The notes below the pieces were generated by a model. The model worked only from the letters and a program-made list of their open reading frames with translations. It searched no databases and was not told the DNA's origin. Positions 58,304 through 64,000 of a stretch of 64,000 nucleotides of DNA are shown here, in pieces. This DNA comes from Paenibacillus sp. FSL R5-0341 (GTDB lineage Bacteria; Bacillota; Bacilli; Paenibacillales; Paenibacillaceae): the NCBI RefSeq assembly GCF_037975235.1, contig NZ_CP150241.1, positions 2,046,001 through 2,110,000 on the forward strand, given 5' to 3'. The position numbers and the translations under genes are program-made. How positions within the stretch are numbered: position 1 is the stretch's first letter; every line of letters begins with the position of its first letter.

Positions 58304-59092
58304 ATGTCTGATGTAATTAAAAGTCAGGTGCAGAAGCAGTTTGCGAAAAATGCAGGTAAATACGTGACGAGTTCGGGGCATGCCAAAGGTGAGGATCTCG
58401 CGTTGCTCGTGGCTTCATCTCAAGCCACTCCGGATATGAACGTGCTGGATATCGCCACTGGGGGAGGGCATGTCGCTAATGCATTGGCTCCACTTGTTCA
58501 GCGGGTGGCAGCTCTCGATCTAACGGAGGAAATGCTGCAGGTGGCTGAACAATTTATCCAGGGCAATGGACACCGTAATGTAGATTTTGTTCCTGGGGAT
58601 GCAGAGAAGCTGCCATTCGATGATGATATCTTTGACCTTGTAACCTGCCGAATCGCTGCTCACCATTTTCCGGACGTTTCTTCGTTTGTTCATGAGGCAT
58701 TACGAGTTATGAAGCCTGGTGGAAGGTTGTTATTTATTGACAACGTGGCACCTGAACGTGATGAGAATGACCAGTTTTACAATGAAGTGGAGAAGTGCCG
58801 GGATGCAAGCCATGTTCGAGCATGGCGCAAAACTGAATGGATTCATATGCTGGAGTATGCTGGATTTCGGACGGAAGCGATGGCTTCCTTCCAGAAACGC
58901 TTTAAGTTTAAAGAGTGGTGTAACCGTGCAGCACTGCCCGAGCAGGAGAGGGAGGAGCTTGAAGCAAGCATGTTGAGTGCACCTTCCATCATTCGAAAAT
59001 TTTTCAACTTTGAAGTGACAGAACACGGGAAGCTTGTCAGCTTCCAAGGAGAAAGTGTGTATATTCAGGCGATTAAACCTACGCATATCTGA
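58304..59092 (+). CDS. Class I SAM-dependent methyltransferase
   Basis: 262 residues, ATG 58304 with GCAGGAGG ahead. Motif I VLDIATGGGHVANALA (SAM-binding), acidic loop ALDLTEEMLQVA, motif FVPGDAEKLPFDDDIFDLVTC, and LRVMKPGGRLLFIDN. This order resembles the UbiE/MenG and YcgJ-like families. The acceptor is not identifiable. Transcribed alone, ending at a strong bidirectional terminator. Confidence 0.88.
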   Translation: MSDVIKSQVQKQFAKNAGKYVTSSGHAKGEDLALLVASSQATPDMNVLDIATGGGHVANALAPLVQRVAALDLTEEMLQVAEQFIQGNGHRNVDFVPGDAEKLPFDDDIFDLVTCRIAAHHFPDVSSFVHEALRVMKPGGRLLFIDNVAPERDENDQFYNEVEKCRDASHVRAWRKTEWIHMLEYAGFRTEAMASFQKRFKFKEWCNRAALPEQEREELEASMLSAPSIIRKFFNFEVTEHGKLVSFQGESVYIQAIKPTHI

Positions 59093-59152
59093 TTAGGTAA
59101 GAAACCCGTGTGGATGAGCTGTTTATGAAAGAGTAAGTGGTTGTACACCGAC

Positions 59153-59204
59153 AAAATAAAACAAGCAGAGTACCTTGAATAGGTAGATCTGCTTGTTTTA
59201 TTTT
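59153..59204. terminator. Bidirectional terminator
   Basis: AAAATAAAACAAGCAGA and its exact complement form a 17-bp perfect stem with an 18-base loop, serving both convergent genes. Confidence 0.93.
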
Positions 59205-59216
59205 CTACACACTAAT

Positions 59217-60380
59217 TTAAACGACAGGCCATTTTACTTTACGCAAGGCATCCAGCAACTCAGGGGGTGCATTCAGATTGTCACGGACCAGATCCCGCGG
59301 GGTTAACGCCATCCACTGATTTAGTGACACATCCTCAAAGCGATCACTCCGAAATATCTCCAAAAACCATAAGGTGTCTGTACCAGTATTCTGTATATAG
59401 TGTCCCATTGCGACGGGAACATATCCGACATCTCCAGCCCGATAATCAAAGGTGCGAGCAATACCATTGCCTCCGAAGACGGTCATTCTTCCCTGTCCTG
59501 TTAGATAGTATTGCCATTCATCCGCATTGGGATGCCAGTGCAGTTCGCGCATGGCGCCAGGTCGGATCTCAACGAGTGCTGCCGCAACAGTAGTCGAAAT
59601 GGGGAAGTTAGTGGAGTCTACAATCCGCACGCTTCCGCCAGGTGTGATCAGCGGTTCCTGGGCTAACAATCGATGTTTGAATGTGAGAGGAACGGTGCCG
59701 TATGGAGACTGAACTTCCTGGCTCTCAATGGAACCCGGAACGGTATCTTGGAAAATATAGACCTGTTCCTTCGGCATTGACTGAAAAGCGGATTCGGGCA
59801 CGCCAAAATTAACAGACAATACCTCTGGTGGTGTATGGGCAAACCAATCGGATATGGATAACGTATTCAGATCGGAGAAGGACCCGTCATCAAACACGAG
59901 CAGAAATTCACAACCATCCTCCAGTCCTTGAATGGAATGGGGCAGACCTTTAGGGAAAAACCAGAGATCCCCAGGCCCGACATCGGCAATAAAATTACGT
60001 CCGTTCTGATCTACCGAGGTGATTCTTGCCGTTCCCCAGATCATATAGGCCCATTCGGATTGCTGATGCCAGTGCAGTTCCCGTACACCACCGGGCGTCA
60101 GACTCATGTTCACACCAGCCAGTGTAGTGGCAACAGGGAGATCCCGCACGGTGATTTCACGTGACCACCCGCCTTGGTTCAATTGCATATGGGTATCGGA
60201 AAAAGACATTCTCAGATTGGGCAATAACCCGTTATCAGTAGCTGGAGGCACCAGCATATCGGGGTTTTGTATATCTCTCATGACGTCTCTGGGTCCCAGA
60301 TCAGGTCCTCCAGCACCATCACTGCGAATAGGTTGCGGGATGATGAATGGTTTTTCGTTGGGTTGCTGTCCTCTGCTCAT
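59217..60380 (-). CDS. Oxalate decarboxylase-like bicupin with a variant lid
   Basis: 387 residues, length of B. subtilis OxdC (385). Two cupin domains: cupin 1 with H103, H105, E109 ([10 protein letters not shown]) and H148; cupin 2 with [11 protein letters not shown]. These bind Mn. OxdC converts oxalate to formate and CO2 using Glu162 in the flexible SENST lid. Here the aligned lid is S169-D170-L171-N172-T173, so that Glu is replaced by Asp and the following residues differ. Changing this lid in OxdC is known to shift it toward oxidase activity, so the real reaction is uncertain. The gene is monocistronic; an IS element lies just ahead of its promoter region. Confidence 0.85.
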   Translation of the reverse strand: MSRGQQPNEKPFIIPQPIRSDGAGGPDLGPRDVMRDIQNPDMLVPPATDNGLLPNLRMSFSDTHMQLNQGGWSREITVRDLPVATTLAGVNMSLTPGGVRELHWHQQSEWAYMIWGTARITSVDQNGRNFIADVGPGDLWFFPKGLPHSIQGLEDGCEFLLVFDDGSFSDLNTLSISDWFAHTPPEVLSVNFGVPESAFQSMPKEQVYIFQDTVPGSIESQEVQSPYGTVPLTFKHRLLAQEPLITPGGSVRIVDSTNFPISTTVAAALVEIRPGAMRELHWHPNADEWQYYLTGQGRMTVFGGNGIARTFDYRAGDVGYVPVAMGHYIQNTGTDTLWFLEIFRSDRFEDVSLNQWMALTPRDLVRDNLNAPPELLDALRKVKWPVV

Positions 60381-60584
60381 TGAGTGATCCCTCCAGATTC
60401 AGTAGCATGTTGCACGCGACATTGTATCGTTATGTTTACACCTATGAATCAGGGCCTGGATAATATGAAGGACAAACGACTAAAAAGACGTGACCACATT
60501 GGTATTATCCCCTTTTAGTAGACAAGAGAAAAAAGACATCTGTTAAGATGGACTTAATCTTGTCAAACGAAGGGGATTTTTTTC

Positions 60585-60884
60585 ATGGCTAAAAAAGGAC
60601 AAACTTTCCGGCGGTACTCCTTGGAATTGAAATTGGAGGCGGCCCGGCTGGTCAACGAGGAACATATGAGCATACGTGAAGTAGCAACACGTTTAAATAT
60701 TCAAAATAAATCTCAGGTACAAGTGTGGGCAGCAAAAGCGAAACAGGGAATGAGTCTAGAACCTGCTCCATCCAAACGGGGACGCCTTAGAACCAAGTTT
60801 TCTAGTATGGAAGAAGAGATGGCCTACTTGCGGGCGGAGATTGAATACTTAAAAAAGCAGTATCCAAATCTACACAAGGAGTGA
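60585..60884 (+). CDS. IS3-family transposase OrfA
   Basis: 99 residues. Helix-turn-helix KLEAARLVNEEHMSIREVAT with a leucine-zipper-like C-terminus (EEEMAYLRAEIEYLKK). It contains the slippery heptamer A AAA AAG (60851-60857) in the correct phase. It binds the element ends and regulates OrfAB. Its stop overlaps orfB. Confidence 0.92.
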   Translation: MAKKGQTFRRYSLELKLEAARLVNEEHMSIREVATRLNIQNKSQVQVWAAKAKQGMSLEPAPSKRGRLRTKFSSMEEEMAYLRAEIEYLKKQYPNLHKE

Positions 60885-61747
60885 CGAGTAAAGATGCCAG
60901 ATTTCAAATTATAGAGGACCTACGAGCACACCATCGCCTGGTTTGGCTCTTGAAGTTAGCTGCGGTTTCCCGTTCGGGCTATTACAAGTGGAGAAAAAGC
61001 AGACAGGCGACAAGCGAACGTAGACAAAAGGATCATGAATTGGAATCGCATCTGCTTGCCATCCATCGCGTTCATCCCTACTTTGGTTACCTTCGAATGA
61101 CGGTAGCTTTACGGAGAGAAGGCCTTCGGGTCAACCACAAAAAGGTGTACCGATTAATGAAACAATTAGGCATCTGCTCTGTCATTCGAAAGAAACGTCG
61201 ATTCTTTGGAAAACAAGTTTCTGTGGTGAACCCGAATCGGCTAGAGCGCCAGTTTCAGGCGGATACGCCACGAACGAAGCTGGTTACCGACATTACCTTT
61301 ATTCGTGCTGGAGAACATTTTGTGTACCTCTCTGTCGTTCAGGATTTATACAATAACGAAATTGTAGCGTGGCATCTTTCTGAACGAAATGACCTCGCTT
61401 TGGTCCATAACACGTTGGATAGACTCTGTCAGCATGTGGATCTGAGTGGCGTAATTCTGCACTCGGACCAAGGATTTCAATATACCTCGAAGCCATTTAA
61501 CCGTAAACTGAAACAACTCGGCATCCTAGGCAGTCACTCCAGGCGTGGGAATTGTTTAGATAATGCCTGTATCGAGTCGTTCTTTTCTCATTTGAAGACT
61601 GAGAAAATTTATTTGAATACAGCGGCAAACAAAGCGGAGGTTGAACAGCAAGTAAGCGAATACATATTGTTTTACAACCAAAACCGATTTCAGAAAAAAC
61701 TAAACGACCGTTCCCCAGTAGAATACCGGGAAACGGCCGCAGCTTAA
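60881..61747 (+). CDS. IS3-family transposase OrfB (DDE)
   Basis: 288 residues when read from the overlapping GTG; in the -1 frame relative to orfA. DDE triad: D in LVTDITFIRAG, D in VILHSDQGFQYTS and E in NACIESFFSHLKTEK, with the N-terminal VHPYFGYLRM block. A -1 shift at A AAA AAG in orfA gives an open path into this frame, making the OrfAB fusion that is the active transposase in IS150-type elements. Intact, so possibly active. Confidence 0.92.
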   Translation: MTSKDARFQIIEDLRAHHRLVWLLKLAAVSRSGYYKWRKSRQATSERRQKDHELESHLLAIHRVHPYFGYLRMTVALRREGLRVNHKKVYRLMKQLGICSVIRKKRRFFGKQVSVVNPNRLERQFQADTPRTKLVTDITFIRAGEHFVYLSVVQDLYNNEIVAWHLSERNDLALVHNTLDRLCQHVDLSGVILHSDQGFQYTSKPFNRKLKQLGILGSHSRRGNCLDNACIESFFSHLKTEKIYLNTAANKAEVEQQVSEYILFYNQNRFQKKLNDRSPVEYRETAAA

Positions 61748-61835
61748 ATCTTGTCTTTTTTGTATTGTCTACTTGACAGGGTTATGACCACTATGGCGTG
61801 TTTTTTGTTATGTTAGTGCTCACCATCCATCATGG

Positions 61836-62714
61836 TTAAGATCGGGTGATTGTGGCCTTTCCAGACTGCGTTGTACGAAAAGCCTGCTCGTAGATCTCGT
61901 TTACCCGGTTTAAAACAGCAGGACCTTGCTCTGTGAAACGAAGTGCTTTCGCTTTATTTTTAACCAGGAACGCACCGGATTCGTGTCTGGTTGGATATAA
62001 GGCCGCACTGTAGAGCAATGAAGCGCCGTGACTTGGATGAGGGAAGAACCATTTCATGACAGGTTTGATGTAGAAGGGCAGGCCGGATGTTTTGTTGCCC
62101 CTTAGCGTATTATTTCCTCCGGGGTCTACGCTTAGCAGGTGTATGCCATCTGCTTTGGCAGACTTCGCAACCTCGCGTGTCCATAGAGATAGACCGAGCT
62201 TCGAAGCGGCATAGGGACCAAACAGCTTTTTGAATTCAGCTGGACGTTCCAGGATATTTAGATCAAATTGTTTGACCATACTGAACGCGGTGGTGGAAGT
62301 ATTGACGACTGTTTTCATCTTCCCTTTGAGCAATAGCTCAACTAATTCCATGTAGATGATGTAAGGGACCACGGTTTGGAGTTCAAAGTGCATTTCATGA
62401 CCCTGGTCAGAAAAACGAAGTTCGGCAGCGCTGCCCCCGGCGTTGTTAAACAAAACATCAATCGAATCGGTATCGGATGTAATCTGATTCAGTGCCATTC
62501 TCAGACTGTCGTAGTTGGTCAGGTTAGCCTGAACCAAACGGAGTTGACCCGAACGTAAGGCGTTCTGAATTTCAGTATCGTCGGTAGGGAAAGCGGAACG
62601 GTTGAGACCGATCACCTGCCATCCTTCAGTTAGTAATCTGCGGGTCAGTTCGAGACCGATTCCTGACGTTGAACCTGTGATGAGAGCGGTGCGAAGTTGA
62701 TTTTGTATATTCAT
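61836..62714 (-). CDS. Short-chain dehydrogenase/reductase
   Basis: 292 residues. Cofactor motif TGSTSGIGLELTRR, NNAG motif, catalytic Ser (NTSTTAFSM) and YxxxK (FGPYAASKLGLSLW), in the classical SDR order. The extended C-terminus resembles retinol-dehydrogenase/WW-oxidoreductase-like proteins. Substrate unknown. It is divergent from a MerR regulator and its promoter carries a MerR-type 19-bp spacer with a perfect 20-bp palindrome, so it is probably activated by that MerR protein. Confidence 0.88.
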   Translation of the reverse strand: MNIQNQLRTALITGSTSGIGLELTRRLLTEGWQVIGLNRSAFPTDDTEIQNALRSGQLRLVQANLTNYDSLRMALNQITSDTDSIDVLFNNAGGSAAELRFSDQGHEMHFELQTVVPYIIYMELVELLLKGKMKTVVNTSTTAFSMVKQFDLNILERPAEFKKLFGPYAASKLGLSLWTREVAKSAKADGIHLLSVDPGGNNTLRGNKTSGLPFYIKPVMKWFFPHPSHGASLLYSAALYPTRHESGAFLVKNKAKALRFTEQGPAVLNRVNEIYEQAFRTTQSGKATITRS

Positions 62715-62765
62715 GAATACCTCCAGATAGAATGGGATTACAGAGCGAATCTGTATGCTGCGCTC

Positions 62766-62852
62766 ATTCTATAACTTGGAGTCGACTCCAAGTCAAGAGG
62801 GTAGATTGGAACGAATCATGCTTGACTTGGAGCTGACTCCAAGTTGTAATAT
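62766..62852. promoter_or_regulatory. Divergent MerR-type promoters with 19-bp spacers
   Basis: Leftward (to the SDR): -35 complement at 62791-62796, -10 complement at 62766-62771, spacer 19 bp, palindrome ACTTGGAGTCGACTCCAAGT at 62774-62793. Rightward (to merR): -35 TTGACT 62822-62827, -10 TAATAT 62847-62852, spacer 19 bp, dyad ACTTGGAG-N4-CTCCAAGT at 62825-62844. Over-long spacers bridged by the activator are the hallmark of MerR promoters. Confidence 0.88.
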
Positions 62853-62884
62853 GGAGAGAGATCAATGCGGAGGAGGGCCATAGG

Positions 62885-63319
62885 GTGAGCCATAATGAAG
62901 TGTTCTCCATTAAAGAAACGTCAGAACAGGCCGGATTATCGGAAGATACGATTCGTTACTATGAGAAGATCGGACTGCTTCCCCGAGCTGAACGCAAAAC
63001 CAATCGCCATCGGGTATACCGCCGGGAGGATATTCATACGATGAAGTTGATTACTTGCCTGAAAAAGACAGGCATGTCTCTGGAGGAAATGAAGCCTTAT
63101 CTACAGATGTCCATGGATTCGGATCTGGCAGATTTCCCGGAGGAACGGGAGATGCTGGTGAACCATCGAAAGAAGGTTGAAGCACAGATTGCTTCGCTAC
63201 AGCAGGTGGTTGATTTTATCGACGAGAAGTTGGATAAACGAAGTATGTATCCTGATGTATGCCCTATTACCGAGGAGAATCAGATGTCTGTGTTTGAGAA
63301 AAAGAACATTTTCTCCTGA
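62885..63319 (+). CDS. MerR-family transcriptional regulator
   Basis: 144 residues from GTG 62885, with GCGGAGGAGG ahead. N-terminal MerR HTH (EVFSIKETSEQAGLSEDTIRYYEKIGLLPRAERK.. then RVYRREDI), and a coiled-coil dimer helix (VNHRKKVEAQIASLQQVVDFIDEKL). The tail holds one Cys (PDVCP) and no metal-binding Cys set, so it is closer to the aldehyde/redox-responsive AdhR-like MerR proteins than to metal sensors. The divergent SDR is its likely target. Confidence 0.9.
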   Translation: MSHNEVFSIKETSEQAGLSEDTIRYYEKIGLLPRAERKTNRHRVYRREDIHTMKLITCLKKTGMSLEEMKPYLQMSMDSDLADFPEEREMLVNHRKKVEAQIASLQQVVDFIDEKLDKRSMYPDVCPITEENQMSVFEKKNIFS

Positions 63320-63352
63320 TCGTACAATGATATCGAAAAGAGGAGTTCAACC

Positions 63353-64000
63353 TTGACCTTACAACAATTAAAATATGTAATTGAAGTGGCGACGCGTGGC
63401 TCGATGAATGAAGCGGCCAAACGGCTATTTATCTCGCAACCCAGCTTGTCGAATGCCATTCGGGATCTGGAGCAGGAACTGCGCATTACCATTTTTGAAC
63501 GTACCAATAAGGGCATATCGTTGTCCAAAGAAGGCGTCGAGTTTCTCAGTTATGCACGTCAGGTGGTGGAGCAAGCCGAACTGCTGGAAAACCGGTATCT
63601 GAACGCGAAACCATCGCCGCAGCATTTCTCCGTATCGACACAGCACTATGCGTTTGCGGTGAATGCCTTTGTTCGTTTGGTGCAGCAGTATGGTCAGGAT
63701 GAATACGAATTGGCGCTTCGGGAGACGAAGACCTATGAGATTATCCAGGATGTGAAAAGCCTGCGAAGTGAAATTGGCATCCTGTATTTGAATGAGTTCA
63801 ATGCCAAGGTGATTAACAAATTGTTAAAAGATGCAGGCTTGGTTTTCACGAGCCTGTTCACAGCCAAGCCCCATATCTTTATCAGTGTGAAGAACCCGCT
63901 CGCGAAGCAGGAGTCGGTTGCGATTGAGCAACTGCAGGATTATCCGTACCTGTCCTTTGACCAGGGGGAGTACAATTCCTTTCATTTTTCCGAAGAAATT
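63353..64000 (+). CDS. LysR-family transcriptional regulator, N-terminal part
   Basis: Open to the window end, ~216 codons. TTG 63353 has AAGAGGAG (63338-63345) ahead. HTH: TLQQLKYVIEVATRGSMNEAAKRLFISQPSLSNAIRDLEQELRITIFERTNKGISLSKEG, then a substrate-binding domain (residues ~90 on). Inducer and targets are outside the visible sequence. Confidence 0.92.
   Translation, partial: MTLQQLKYVIEVATRGSMNEAAKRLFISQPSLSNAIRDLEQELRITIFERTNKGISLSKEGVEFLSYARQVVEQAELLENRYLNAKPSPQHFSVSTQHYAFAVNAFVRLVQQYGQDEYELALRETKTYEIIQDVKSLRSEIGILYLNEFNAKVINKLLKDAGLVFTSLFTAKPHIFISVKNPLAKQESVAIEQLQDYPYLSFDQGEYNSFHFSEEI

Larger units (their letters stand above)
60500..61790 (+). mobile_element. IS3-family insertion sequence, IS150-like, 1291 bp
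   Basis: Imperfect terminal inverted repeats of ~38 bp: the left end starts TGGTATTATCCCC and the complement of the right end starts TGGTCATAACCC; both continue to a shared GTAGACAA and A-rich/GAC. It holds orfA and orfB in overlapping frames. No matching target duplication is seen at the ends (left CAT, right CTA), so the boundaries or the site may have altered. Confidence 0.85.

Overview
The window is about 64 kb of Firmicute chromosome, most consistent with Paenibacillus. The gene order citZ-icd-mdh, phoR/phoP, polA-mutM-ytaF-coaE, nrdR resembles the Bacillus subtilis mdh-phoP-phoR-polA-mutM-ytaF-coaE-nrdR region. Spore-former genes are present (an alpha/beta SASP, ytvI, ytaF and a BclA-like collagen protein), ribosome binding sites are strong GGAGG types, and base composition is mid-GC. 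No species assignment is claimed.

1-24 kb is core housekeeping: the 3' end of accA, pyk, a hotdog thioesterase with fxsA, ytvI, the TCA genes citZ-icd-mdh, a GGDEF protein, a phosphate block (phoR, phoP, a soluble CBS/chemoreceptor-like protein, pstB, phoU), then polA-mutM-ytaF-coaE-lytic transglycosylase, a SASP, nrdR and tRNA-Ala(GGC). PHO-box-like direct repeats (TTTAC[AG]-N5-TTAACA) precede phoP, the CBS/MCP gene and pstB, so these probably form one PhoP-controlled unit.

24.1-28.3 kb is an AT-rich island bounded by tRNA-Ala and a 55-bp degenerate copy of its 3' half. It carries a CD-NTase-type nucleotidyltransferase overlapping a two-TM SLATT effector (a CBASS-like anti-phage pair), followed by a large P-loop GTPase that I do not recognise as a standard CBASS component. 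This is the best candidate for an incompletely described system.

28.4-45 kb is an accessory region rich in regulators: MocR / LLM flavoenzyme / ogt; a covalent-FAD oxidase; AraC; a MarR-nitroreductase-monooxygenase group probably for quinone or electrophile stress; and an iron cluster with four Fur-box-like sites. The iron cluster has a YumC-like ferredoxin/flavodoxin-NADP reductase, an AraC reading frame running without a stop into a siderophore-binding lipoprotein, a Btr-like AraC-binding-protein fusion, a second lipoprotein and an FhuF-like reductase. A TetR regulator follows, with four copies of its probable operator. One copy lies upstream of a 1816-residue collagen-like protein (45.2-50.6 kb).

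50.7-64 kb holds a DUF896 protein, a flavin monooxygenase-like protein, a glutamic (G1) peptidase, the fructose operon fruR-fruK-fruA, a methyltransferase, an oxalate decarboxylase-like bicupin with an altered lid, an IS150-type IS3 element, a MerR/SDR divergent pair with textbook 19-bp-spacer operators, and the start of a LysR gene. Starts were chosen from ribosome binding sites by eye. No database searches were run.
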